Source: Clostridium grantii DSM 8605 (GTDB lineage Bacteria; Bacillota; Clostridia; Clostridiales; Clostridiaceae). From it: a stretch of DNA of 12,295 nt. How positions within the stretch are numbered: the stretch's first letter is position 1; every line of letters starts with the position of its first letter. The notes under the pieces were generated by a model. The model saw nothing but the letters and a program-made list of their open reading frames with translations, did not search any database and was not told where the DNA came from. Shown here one piece after another: positions 1-7,653 of the stretch. The DNA lies in the NCBI RefSeq assembly GCF_900129965.1, contig NZ_FQXM01000045.1, positions 1 through 12,295 of the forward strand, written 5' to 3'. Position numbers and translations under genes: made by a program.

Positions 1-2092
1 TACTCCCTACCTTATCTTTTATATACATCTGTACAACTTCATCGCCTAAACGTGTACCTGTATTAGTTACATCAATACTAACTTCTACCGACTCACCAAT
101 TTTAATGTTCTCACTAGATAATTTAAGATTGCTATAGGAAAATGTGGTATAACTTAGACCATGACCAAAACAGAAATAAGGGCCTTCTTCTTCAAAAAGA
201 TAACCTTTTAAAAATCCAGTATCTTTTTGACTATAGTAGGCTGGCAAATGACCAACTGTTCTAGCAATTGTTACTGGCATTTTTCCGCCTGGGTTTACTT
301 CACCAAAAATAATATCTGCTATAGCATTTCCTGTTTCCTGACCTAAATACCACCCTTCAAGTACTGCTGGTACATTATCATATACATACCCACATGACAG
401 TGGTTTACCATTGATCAAGACAACAATAGTAGGTGTTCCTGTTGCTAATACTTGTTTTACTAATTCATTTTGTTGTCCTACTAAATCTAAATGTGCATTA
501 TCACCATAGCTTTTTTGAAGGGTTACCGCTTCACGACTAGACATTGGTGAACCACCAATACATACAATAGCAACACTAGATTTTTTTGCTGCTTCTACAG
601 CCTTTGCTATACTCTCGGTTTCTTCTTCTAATGTATATAGTCCAGGATTTTTAGAAACCACTTCAGTTTCTGTTTCGATAACCATGACTTTTCTTGTTAT
701 TTCACACCCTTTTTCATATATAATCTGACAATCATCTTGCGCTTTTGCTTTAATCCCATCAAGAATACTATTTCCCAAATTAGGACGATGACTATAGTAA
801 CTAAATTCAATTGGGTCTGCATTAGGTCCAATAACTGCAATTGATTTGATAGTGCTTTTATCCAAAGGCAATAAATTATTTTCATTTTTAAGGAGAATTA
901 CTGTTTTGTCTGCAGCTTTTTTAGCAATTGCCTTATGCTTATCACAGTTAACTAACTTATATGCCTCATCTGGATTTACAAATGGATTTTCAAATAATCC
1001 TAGTTCAAATTTTACTTTTAAAATTCTTGAAACAGCTTGGTCTAAAAGTTTTTCAACCTTCTTATCCTTTTTAACAGCATTCAAAAGGTAAATATAAGCA
1101 GACCCAATTGGAATATCCATATCAAGCCCCGCATCTAATGCTCTTACTGCCGCTTCTTCTCTGTCACCTGAAACATTGTGTAAAATTGCCAATCGCTCTG
1201 CATCATTATAATCGGATATAACAATGCCTTTAAAACCCCACTCATTACGAAGAATTTCTGTTAATAGCCATTTGTTCCCATGACAGGGCACCCCATCTAT
1301 CTCAGCATGTGACGGCATAATTCCCATAGCATTAGCTTCCATTACAGCTGCTTTAAAAGGGGGTAATATTTCATCTCTAAATACTCTTAGTGGGATGTCT
1401 GTTGGTGCAAAATTCCTTCCACCGGCTACCTGTGCATATCCTGCAAAATGTTTAGGTGATGAAATAATATGATTTTCCCTCACGCCATCACTTCCGCCCT
1501 GTAAACCCTTTACAACTGATACTCCCATTCTTGAAACTAAATATGTATCTTCACCAAAGGTTTCTTCAATCCTTCCCCAACGAGGGTCACGTCCAATATC
1601 AAGCACTGGTGTAAAAGCCTGATGCCCTCCTCTAGAACGGGTTTCTTCACCAATTGCTGAGTATATTTCTTCAACCAATTCTGTATCAAATGAACCCGCT
1701 AATCCAATAGGTCTTGGAAACATAGTTGATCCATTTGCCAAATGTCCATTTAAACATTCTTCCTGTGATAAAACTGGGATTTGTAACCTAGTATTATTGA
1801 TCATATGTTTTTGCAAAATATTTCTATATTCAGCACTTTTTTTAGGCGTAAGATTTCTACCTGGCAGCTGAAATGAACCCATCCCATTTTTAATCAGTTC
1901 TTTCAATTTTTCATTCTGAATTTCACCAGTTGAGAATAATTTTTCACTTTCGCTTTCATTCACTGTAAGTGTTGTTACATCAACTGCAATGGTTTGTGCA
2001 ACCTTTTCTTCTAATGTCATTCTCTCTAAAAGATCTGTGACACGCTCTTGTATTGATAAATTTTCGTTTTTATATTTCATATTTCGTTCCAT
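1..2092 (-). CDS. GH3 beta-glucosidase/beta-xylosidase-type glycosidase (C-terminus cut by window edge)
   Basis: Family 3 glycoside hydrolases release terminal beta-linked glucose, xylose or similar residues by a retaining mechanism. The frame is open from the ATG at 2092 to the window edge, 697 codons. That start has a good ribosome site (AAGGAAG, about 8 nt upstream); the ATG four codons later has none. The N-terminal TIM barrel shows KHFAGY (about residues 214-219) and the nucleophile region GIVISDYNDAERL, with Asp294 as the expected nucleophile. The alpha/beta sandwich carries a SSREA motif whose Glu521 is the likely acid/base, by analogy with xylosidase-like GH3 enzymes. A fibronectin-III-like domain (VSVDVTNTG...) begins near the cut end. 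No signal peptide is visible, so it is probably cytoplasmic and acts on imported oligosaccharides. An IS relic separates it from the GH88 gene, so its membership of the operon is uncertain. Exact substrate is not predictable from motifs. Confidence 0.93.
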   Translation of the reverse strand, partial: MERNMKYKNENLSIQERVTDLLERMTLEEKVAQTIAVDVTTLTVNESESEKLFSTGEIQNEKLKELIKNGMGSFQLPGRNLTPKKSAEYRNILQKHMINNTRLQIPVLSQEECLNGHLANGSTMFPRPIGLAGSFDTELVEEIYSAIGEETRSRGGHQAFTPVLDIGRDPRWGRIEETFGEDTYLVSRMGVSVVKGLQGGSDGVRENHIISSPKHFAGYAQVAGGRNFAPTDIPLRVFRDEILPPFKAAVMEANAMGIMPSHAEIDGVPCHGNKWLLTEILRNEWGFKGIVISDYNDAERLAILHNVSGDREEAAVRALDAGLDMDIPIGSAYIYLLNAVKKDKKVEKLLDQAVSRILKVKFELGLFENPFVNPDEAYKLVNCDKHKAIAKKAADKTVILLKNENNLLPLDKSTIKSIAVIGPNADPIEFSYYSHRPNLGNSILDGIKAKAQDDCQIIYEKGCEITRKVMVIETETEVVSKNPGLYTLEEETESIAKAVEAAKKSSVAIVCIGGSPMSSREAVTLQKSYGDNAHLDLVGQQNELVKQVLATGTPTIVVLINGKPLSCGYVYDNVPAVLEGWYLGQETGNAIADIIFGEVNPGGKMPVTIARTVGHLPAYYSQKDTGFLKGYLFEEEGPYFCFGHGLSYTTFSYSNLKLSSENIKIGESVEVSIDVTNTGTRLGDEVVQMYIKDKVGS

Positions 2093-2126
2093 TTTATACT
2101 TCCTTTCATTTTATATTTCGTTTCAT
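2070..2126 (-). repeat. Imperfect direct repeat duplicating the GH3 start region
   Basis: Reading the minus strand, a segment beginning at 2126 (ATGAAACGAAATATAAAATG) is repeated 34 bp later at 2092 (ATGGAACGAAATATGAAATA), which is the GH3 start. The two copies match at most positions. The upstream copy contains an ATG followed by a stop after six codons (MKRNIK, 2126-2106) and has no evident Shine-Dalgarno site. Only the downstream copy is preceded by AAGGAAG and opens the long frame, which supports 2092 as the true start. It looks like a local duplication of the translation-start region. Confidence 0.6.
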
Positions 2127-2221
2127 TTATTTTTGTTTTCTTTTACAATATTTGGATTTTTACCATAACCTTTCTTCTTTGATGAACTATTACTATCTAA
2201 AATCTAAAATAAACAAAACCG

Positions 2222-2353
2222 TGTGAAACTTTAGAAGAGTTAAAGAAAGAAATTAAGCAGTATATGATCTATTACAATAAATATAGATATCAATGAAATT
2301 TAAAAAAGATGACTCCTGTTCAATGCAGAAATCACCTTCTCAATGTCGCATAG
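2222..2353 (+). pseudogene. C-terminal remnant of an IS3-family (IS150-like) transposase OrfB
   Basis: The plus-strand frame reads CETLEELKKEIKQYMIYYNK, then YRYQ, a TGA stop (2294-2296), NLKKMTPVQCRNHLL, and a final TAG at 2351-2353. This is the classic C-terminal end of IS3-family integrase-type transposases, normally YYNxxRYQW-LKxMTPVQYR. The in-frame TGA stands where Trp (TGG) is expected and Cys where Tyr is usual, so it is inactive. Everything upstream, including the DDE catalytic core and OrfA, is missing: the bases before 2222 show no transposase frame. It lies between the GH88 and GH3 genes, on the opposite strand. Confidence 0.8.
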
Positions 2354-2386
2354 ACTTTTTTAAAATTGTCCTTGACAAAGGGTACA
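2354..2386 (+). mobile_element. Probable right terminal end of the IS3-family relic
   Basis: Immediately after the relic stop codon comes TTTTAAAATTGTCCTTGACA followed by AAGGGTACA. The position, the GTCC...GGG pattern and the terminal CA dinucleotide are what is expected for the right inverted repeat of an IS150-like element (TG...CA ends). No matching left end, which should resemble TGTACCCTTTGTCAAGGAC, is visible in the 130 bp upstream, so only one end remains. The exact outer boundary at 2386 is an estimate. Confidence 0.5.
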
Positions 2387-2424
2387 TTTTAGTGATTGGA
2401 TTTGTTTATCCTAATATATTTTTT

Positions 2425-3615
2425 TTACCAGTACAACTCCCAATCCTTAAGTACTCTAACTAAAGACTCCATATAATAATAATCTCCCCAAATATTACAC
2501 TCATCTACCCCCGTATTTCCAGGTTTACTGTAAACGCCATGAAGAAGTAGTCCATTTGATTCAGGTACATCTTTTGTTGTATATTTTTCTATCAAAGATT
2601 TCAACATATATTTTGAAGCATTCATATATATTTCTCTCATCTCATCATCTTTTGGTAACCACTTTGCTAATTCCATTAATCCAGATATTGCAATTGCTGC
2701 TGCAGAACTATCTCTAGGTTCATCACCATCAGTGAAAATAAGATCCCAATAGCATATGTTATCTTCGGGAATTCTATTCAAAAAGTAGTTTGATACCTTT
2801 TTAGTTAAATCTAATAACTCTTCATCTTTAGTGTATATATAACTTAAAGGGAAACCATAAATCCCCCAAGCTTGGCCTCTGGACCAACAAGAATCATCTG
2901 AATATCCTTGATGAGTTTTACCAAATCTAGGTTCTCCTGTTTCTGTATCAATATAATAAGTGTGATATGTTGAAGCATCTTCTCTAACTATATATTTTGC
3001 CGCTTGTTCTATATGACTTTTTGCGATTTGTTTATACTTAGGATCTTCTGTTACTTCACTTGCCCAATATAATAGAGGAAGATTCATATTACAATCTATA
3101 ATCATTCTACCTCTTTGATTTGGATCACTGAAATCTCCCCATGCTTGAATTATACCTGCTTTATCTTGATATCTAGTAATTAAATGATCAGCAGCTTTTA
3201 TAGCTGAATTTTTTGCAACTTCACTGCCTGTTATTTTATAAGCTGAAATACAAGATAATGTATATAAAAATCCTAAGTCATGATGATTAAGCCCCAGTTT
3301 TTCATCTATTCTTTTCTCAAAGCTTTTCACATGGATATCAGCAACTTCTCTGTATTTTTCATCTCCCGTTACTTCGTATGCAATCCATAAAATGCCTGTC
3401 CAAAAACCCGTTGTCCATTCATGATTATTCTCTACAGAAGGATACACGTTATTTTCACTTGAAGAACCAGGAAATTTATATGTGAATTCCTCTAAATGTT
3501 CATCTATTTTATTTAAAGCTTGCTTGAATGCTGCTTTCACTTGTTCCTTAGTTAATCCTGGGTCTTTTTTAAATAAATCAATTTTTTTTAACTCTTCTAA
3601 AACTACATTTTTCAT
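2425..3615 (-). CDS. GH88 unsaturated glucuronyl hydrolase (cytoplasmic)
   Basis: GH88 enzymes hydrolyse the 4,5-unsaturated uronic acid that polysaccharide lyases leave at the non-reducing end of glycosaminoglycan or related oligosaccharides, by hydrating the double bond. The protein has 396 residues, near the usual size for the family. It has the HHDLGF motif with Asp113 and IIDCNMNLPLL with Asp174. Their 61-residue spacing equals that of the catalytic Asp88/Asp149 pair of Bacillus sp. GL1 UGL (from memory). Other family blocks are HEWTTGFWTGILW (65-77), SCWSRGQAWGIYGF (242-255) and NIWGDYYYMESLVR near the C-terminus. No signal peptide. The ATG at 3615 follows AGGAGTGA. The gene sits 28 bp after the sulfatase, as the last gene of the transporter operon. 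GH105 is the main alternative, but the motif spacing favours GH88. Confidence 0.93.
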   Translation of the reverse strand: MKNVVLEELKKIDLFKKDPGLTKEQVKAAFKQALNKIDEHLEEFTYKFPGSSSENNVYPSVENNHEWTTGFWTGILWIAYEVTGDEKYREVADIHVKSFEKRIDEKLGLNHHDLGFLYTLSCISAYKITGSEVAKNSAIKAADHLITRYQDKAGIIQAWGDFSDPNQRGRMIIDCNMNLPLLYWASEVTEDPKYKQIAKSHIEQAAKYIVREDASTYHTYYIDTETGEPRFGKTHQGYSDDSCWSRGQAWGIYGFPLSYIYTKDEELLDLTKKVSNYFLNRIPEDNICYWDLIFTDGDEPRDSSAAAIAISGLMELAKWLPKDDEMREIYMNASKYMLKSLIEKYTTKDVPESNGLLLHGVYSKPGNTGVDECNIWGDYYYMESLVRVLKDWELYW

Positions 3616-3643
3616 ATATAATCACTCCTATTTTTATTTTTAC

Positions 3644-5023
3644 CTAATATCTCATCCAGTCTCCCTGTTCTTTTGCTATTTTTTTACATTTTTTATGCAT
3701 CTCACTTAATATTTCATCATATAAAGGTTTGAATGCAAGATTTGTCATCTCTAAGGGATCTTCTTCAAGATCAAATAATTCCGGTACATCTTCACCATCA
3801 TATATATACTTATACTTCCCTGATATTACCGCTCTACGAATATCCCCGCTACGTGAATTCCCTGAATACTGGCAAAATACATCCTTTTCTTTTAATTTTT
3901 TTCCATCAATAATACATTCTTTTAATGAATCCCCCTGAAATTTATCTTGAATATTAATACCCACAAAATCTAGTAACGTAGGAACAACATCCAAATGAGA
4001 TACAGGTGTATCAATAACTTGCTGATTTGCACCAGGTGCTTTAATAAGCAATGGAACTCTAATGGCTTGATCATACATCTCCATCTTTTGATACATACTA
4101 TGTTGACCTAAATGTTCACCATGATCTGAAGTAAAAACTATAATGGTATCACCCTCTTTACCAGACTCCTTTAAAGCATTAAAAATTTTACCCACACAAT
4201 CATCAGCTAAATTTACCAAACCCAAATGCGCTGCCCAAGTTTTTTTCCATTCATCCATTGATATCCCCTCTGCCATTTGTGCTGCAACTCCTCTTCGTCT
4301 AGAAGATGGTTCCCCATTAGTGGTAATTCCAACGTTAGAAGGTACGTTAAGATTGTCTGCATTAAATTTTGATGCATAAGGTTCTGGTACAATTAATGGT
4401 GGATGTGGTGCCCAAAAATATACAAATAATGCAAAAGGTTCATCATTTTGCTTACTTATAAATTCTATGGCTTTATCACGAAAAAAAATATCTTTAAAAT
4501 ACTTTTTATCATGCTTAAAAACTGAGGCTCTTGTATTAGAATAGTACTGCTCTACTACTTCATTTTCTTGTTTTTCTTTTACTACTATTCCATCTAAATG
4601 ACATCTTTTAGTATTTACTCCATTATTATTGGCGAACTCATTATACTCCTCTTCACTTATCCATAAATCAAAATTCACTCTTTCTTGCAGTGTAGGTTTA
4701 ATCCTTATGTGATGAACACCCACATGCCCAACTTTATATTCTGCTTCATGCAAATACTGGTGTATTGGTTTATAATCTCCTGCTTTTTTTCCATGGAAAT
4801 CATTAAGTACCACACCATTAGAAATAGGTGCTTTTCCTGTTGCAAGTGCCGTTCTAGCTGGTACACATAATGGACATGCATTATAAGCACTTGTGAAATG
4901 AGTTGCTTCTTTAGCCATTCTATTCAAATTGGGAGTTACTTCTTTTCCATCTTGAATCATCCCAATACTATCTGCCCTTTGATGGTCTGTCATAATAAAA
5001 ATTAAATTTGGATTCTTACTCAT
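3644..5023 (-). CDS. Formylglycine-dependent type I sulfatase (Cys-type, cytoplasmic)
   Basis: It hydrolyses a sulfate ester, here probably on an imported sugar. From Met at 5023 the protein has 459 residues. The sulfatase signature CVPARTALATG begins at Cys53 (C-x-P-A-R), the residue converted to formylglycine. Metal-binding blocks are the N-terminal IMTDHQRAD (Asp13) and FTSDHGEHLGQH (Asp300/His301). PHPP at 206-209 and the C-terminal ELFDLEEDPLEMTNLA are also typical. The frame extends nine codons upstream to 5050, but the GGAGGT ribosome site lies inside that stretch, so 5023 is the better start. No signal peptide is present, implying action in the cytoplasm next to the GH88 enzyme. Maturation needs a radical-SAM (anSME-type) enzyme, which is not in this window. 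Residues that would fix the sugar and sulfate position cannot be read without an alignment. Confidence 0.93.
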   Translation of the reverse strand: MSKNPNLIFIMTDHQRADSIGMIQDGKEVTPNLNRMAKEATHFTSAYNACPLCVPARTALATGKAPISNGVVLNDFHGKKAGDYKPIHQYLHEAEYKVGHVGVHHIRIKPTLQERVNFDLWISEEEYNEFANNNGVNTKRCHLDGIVVKEKQENEVVEQYYSNTRASVFKHDKKYFKDIFFRDKAIEFISKQNDEPFALFVYFWAPHPPLIVPEPYASKFNADNLNVPSNVGITTNGEPSSRRRGVAAQMAEGISMDEWKKTWAAHLGLVNLADDCVGKIFNALKESGKEGDTIIVFTSDHGEHLGQHSMYQKMEMYDQAIRVPLLIKAPGANQQVIDTPVSHLDVVPTLLDFVGINIQDKFQGDSLKECIIDGKKLKEKDVFCQYSGNSRSGDIRRAVISGKYKYIYDGEDVPELFDLEEDPLEMTNLAFKPLYDEILSEMHKKCKKIAKEQGDWMRY

Positions 5024-5028
5024 AAAAA

Positions 5029-5036
5029 CATACCTC
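5029..5036 (-). promoter_or_regulatory. Ribosome binding site fixing the sulfatase start
   Basis: The minus strand reads TTGGAGGTATGTTTTTATG. GGAGGT lies about 8 nt before the ATG at 5023 and falls within the nine extra codons that a start at 5050 would need. The ATG directly touching GGAGGT is out of frame and too close. Confidence 0.75.
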
Positions 5037-5040
5037 CAAC

Positions 5041-5084
5041 TAAAAATCAAGGGAAATTCTTGCTGAAAAAATTTCCCTTGATTT
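5041..5084 (-). terminator. Intra-operon hairpin between solute-binding protein and sulfatase genes
   Basis: A perfect 15-bp inverted repeat has arms at 5044-5058 and 5070-5084 (AAATCAAGGGAAATT and its complement) and an 11-nt loop. On the minus strand it begins 11 nt after the solute-binding-protein stop codon and ends in TTGATTTTTAG, a short U-tract partly inside the stem. It could be an intrinsic terminator that partly blocks read-through into the sulfatase and GH88 genes, or a 3'-end stabiliser for the upstream mRNA. The sulfatase ribosome site follows within a few bases. Confidence 0.65.
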
Positions 5085-5095
5085 AATATTTATTT

Positions 5096-6682
5096 TTATT
5101 TCATATACTTATCGTATGCTTTTTGATTGATTTCTGTTGCTTTGTCTATATCTAACTCTTTAAGTCTTTTAACAAATCCATCATAATCATCTTCAATATT
5201 GGAACTGCCTAATATCCATTTTTGAATCATTTCATTTGTATATGCTTTTACATTTGAACTAATCTTTTTATATTCTTTTTCATCTTCATCATCATATTTA
5301 AGCGTTAACGCTCCACCGGCTAATGGTTCTCGAATAATATAATCATTTTCACTGTACATTTCCATTCCTTTAATAGCAATTGGATTTGACCATCCTTTTT
5401 CATATTCAAAATTCTGAACAGTACCAATTCTATATTGTACTCCATCTGATCTTAACACATCTAAAGGAGTTTTATCTGATTTCATAACATGATCAGTATA
5501 TACTGGTTTGCCATCAACTAATTCATAATCAATACCTTCAACACCAAAGTTTATTAAAGTATCTCCTTCTTCTGAGAACCAATAATCAAAATATTTTATT
5601 GCAGTAACTGGATCTTTACAAGATGAAGTAATTCCCCAACCACCACCTGATTTAGGTCTAATAGTATACTCTTTTCTTTCACCATTTAAGTTTTCTGGTG
5701 GAGCCATAGGGATAAACTCAAATCCAGGTATTGTATCTGGCAATTTTTCATTATAACTTGCCGTACTACCAAACCAATCATGTGTAAATCCTCCAACATT
5801 ATCTGCTAACAAAGTATCTCTTGACCCAAGCCCTCTTGTAAAAATCTCAGCATCGATTAATCCTTCGTCATACCATTTTCTTAAGTTTTCGATTGCTACT
5901 TTAAATTCAGGCTCTAATGGTCCATAATTTATTTTTCCATCTCTTGGAATAAAATCATTACTTGAATCCCATAGATAGAAGAAATCAAATATGTTACCAG
6001 CCTGTACTCTATCAAAGTAAGGAACTTCATCTGCTTTACCATTTCCATTTGGATCCTTTTCTTTAAATGCTTTTAATACTGTGTAAAGCTCCTCTATAGT
6101 TTGTGGAACTTCTAATCCTAATTTATCAAGCCAATCTTTTCTTATGAAATATCCTTCTGCTGGTTCTACATCGAAGTACTTTGGTATAGCATATATATTT
6201 CCATCTAACGCAAGTGCTTCTTTCTTAAATTTAGGATTTTTCTCCATATAAGCTTTTAAGTTTGGAGCATATTCATCAATTAAATCATTTAAAACTATTA
6301 ATCCACCATCTCTACCTAACTTCTCTAAATCAGATACACTTTTGTAACTAACAATATCCGGCATATCGCCAGAAGCAATCATTAAGTTATAAGCTGTTGC
6401 CTCATCAGAAGAACTTTTTGATAATATTCCTTTTAAACTTACATTTGTGTTTTTAGCCGCTTCTTTAAATACAGGCCACTCACTATCAAATGTCAAATTG
6501 TTGTATAGTCCAAAAATAGTTAATTGAACTGGCTCTTCAGAAATTAAACTTCCTTCTAATTGTTTTTCTTGCTCTCCATCTTTTGATTGATTGCTTGTAG
6601 CATTTTTAGTGCCGCAACCACCAAGTAGTATGCTTGATAAAATACTCGTTGCCAAAACTAATGATAAAACTTTTTTATTCAT
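5096..6682 (-). CDS. Extracellular solute-binding lipoprotein of a sugar ABC importer (LplA/AlgQ-like)
   Basis: This is the sugar-capturing component of the importer, anchored outside the membrane. The 528-residue precursor has a lysine N-terminus, a hydrophobic stretch and the lipobox L20-G-G-C23; Cys23 would be lipidated. A Ser/Asn/Gln/Lys-rich linker follows. The large size fits the LplA/YtcQ/AlgQ group rather than ordinary maltose-binding proteins of about 400 residues. KEKDPNGNGKADEVPYF (residues 207-223) is an EF-hand-like loop, D210-x-N212-x-N214-x-K216-x-D218-E219. Its spacing matches the calcium site I recall for the alginate-binding protein AlgQ2 and the unsaturated-disaccharide binder of Streptobacillus. 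The gene follows the permease genes by 57 bp and has a strong ribosome site (GGGAGGA). Downstream sulfatase and GH88 genes suggest it binds unsaturated, perhaps sulfated, oligosaccharides. The substrate is inferred from context. Confidence 0.92.
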   Translation of the reverse strand: MNKKVLSLVLATSILSSILLGGCGTKNATSNQSKDGEQEKQLEGSLISEEPVQLTIFGLYNNLTFDSEWPVFKEAAKNTNVSLKGILSKSSSDEATAYNLMIASGDMPDIVSYKSVSDLEKLGRDGGLIVLNDLIDEYAPNLKAYMEKNPKFKKEALALDGNIYAIPKYFDVEPAEGYFIRKDWLDKLGLEVPQTIEELYTVLKAFKEKDPNGNGKADEVPYFDRVQAGNIFDFFYLWDSSNDFIPRDGKINYGPLEPEFKVAIENLRKWYDEGLIDAEIFTRGLGSRDTLLADNVGGFTHDWFGSTASYNEKLPDTIPGFEFIPMAPPENLNGERKEYTIRPKSGGGWGITSSCKDPVTAIKYFDYWFSEEGDTLINFGVEGIDYELVDGKPVYTDHVMKSDKTPLDVLRSDGVQYRIGTVQNFEYEKGWSNPIAIKGMEMYSENDYIIREPLAGGALTLKYDDEDEKEYKKISSNVKAYTNEMIQKWILGSSNIEDDYDGFVKRLKELDIDKATEINQKAYDKYMK

Positions 6683-6739
6683 GTTTATTCCTCCCTATAA
6701 ATATTATTTTACTTCAATTATATAAATTTAAATAATTGC

Positions 6740-7639
6740 TTAACCTTTTACGGAGCCAATCATAACTCCCTTTTTAAAGTATTTTTGAATAAATGGATAT
6801 GCTGCAATCATAGGAACAACTGCTATTATTATAACCGCATATATTACTGTTTGTGGTGAATACAATGAATTTTGAGTTATAAGACCTACTCCCTCTGAAT
6901 TTGTAGTTTTTTCAACTATTAATTTTTTTAATAAAACTTGCAATGGAACCTTATCATCATCTCTGAAAATATTCATAGCCCAGAAATATCCATTCCATCT
7001 AGTTACCGTATAAAATAATCCTATTGTTGCTAGTGCAGGTTTTGATAATGGCAAGTAAATATTATAAAATATTTTTATATTATTTGCTCCATCAATATAT
7101 GCTGCTTCTTCAAGTGATTCTGGTATTGACTGAAAAAACGTTCTCATAATTATTAGATTATACGTATTTATTGCAAATCCTACTATTATTGCAAAACGTG
7201 TATTTAGTATATGTAAATCTCTCAAAGTTAAATAAAAAGGTATCATACCTGCATTAAACCATAATGTTATAACCACAAACATGGTAATAGCTTTTCTATA
7301 AACTAATCTCTTCTTAGATAAAACATAAGCACCTGTTGTTGTAAAGAATAAATTCACAATAGTGCCCGCTAAGGTATAATAAAATGTATTACCATATGCC
7401 CTCCATAACCCTGGAGTGTTAAAAGCTTGCTTATATGACTCCACTGTAAACCCTTTTGGCAATAATAAAACATCACCTGATTGTACATAAGCTGGTTTAC
7501 TTAAAGATGCTGATAAAATATATAAAAGTGGATATAATGCTAGAATTCCTATAATAATCAATAAAATATTGTTTACTATTTTAAATACTTTTTCTCCTTT
7601 TGACTCTATAATTAATTTTTTGTTCTTACTCTTAGCCAT
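6740..7639 (-). CDS. Sugar ABC transporter permease, LplC/YtcP-type (MalG-like)
   Basis: One of two membrane subunits forming the import channel. It has 299 residues and about six hydrophobic segments: 21-43, 84-106, 117-139, 148-170, 200-222 and 264-286. The cytoplasmic EAA loop that docks on the ATPase reads EEAAYIDGA (177-185) followed by LP at 196-197. The C-terminus ends in KYFKKGVMIGSVKG, a very common ending in this permease subfamily (KGVMIGSVKG). The start at 7639 follows GGGAGG, 14 bp after the first permease gene, indicating cotranscription. It pairs with the permease at 7654-8607. Confidence 0.95.
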   Translation of the reverse strand: MAKSKNKKLIIESKGEKVFKIVNNILLIIIGILALYPLLYILSASLSKPAYVQSGDVLLLPKGFTVESYKQAFNTPGLWRAYGNTFYYTLAGTIVNLFFTTTGAYVLSKKRLVYRKAITMFVVITLWFNAGMIPFYLTLRDLHILNTRFAIIVGFAINTYNLIIMRTFFQSIPESLEEAAYIDGANNIKIFYNIYLPLSKPALATIGLFYTVTRWNGYFWAMNIFRDDDKVPLQVLLKKLIVEKTTNSEGVGLITQNSLYSPQTVIYAVIIIAVVPMIAAYPFIQKYFKKGVMIGSVKG

Positions 7640-7653
7640 TCTCTAACCTCCCT

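Noticed and set aside
846..1091. Plus-strand open frame of 81 codons
   Set aside because: It lies wholly inside the GH3 coding region on the opposite strand, has no ribosome site, and its product resembles no family; it is a coding shadow.
3482..4379. Plus-strand open frames opposite the GH88 and sulfatase genes (for example 3482-3709, 3729-3938, 4143-4379)
   Set aside because: All are antisense to well-supported genes with catalytic motifs; they lack ribosome sites and recognisable domains.
4705..4890. Minus-strand 61-codon frame inside the sulfatase gene
   Set aside because: It overlaps the sulfatase active-site region in another frame and is fully explained by it.
5024..5050. Upstream start for the sulfatase at 5050
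   Set aside because: The nine extra codons contain the ribosome site for the ATG at 5023, overlap the intergenic hairpin, and add residues not expected before the conserved N-terminal strand.
6714..6738. AT-only inverted repeat (CAATTAT...ATAATTG) between permease and binding-protein genes
   Set aside because: The stem is short and nearly all A-T with no following U-run; it is expected by chance in such AT-rich DNA.
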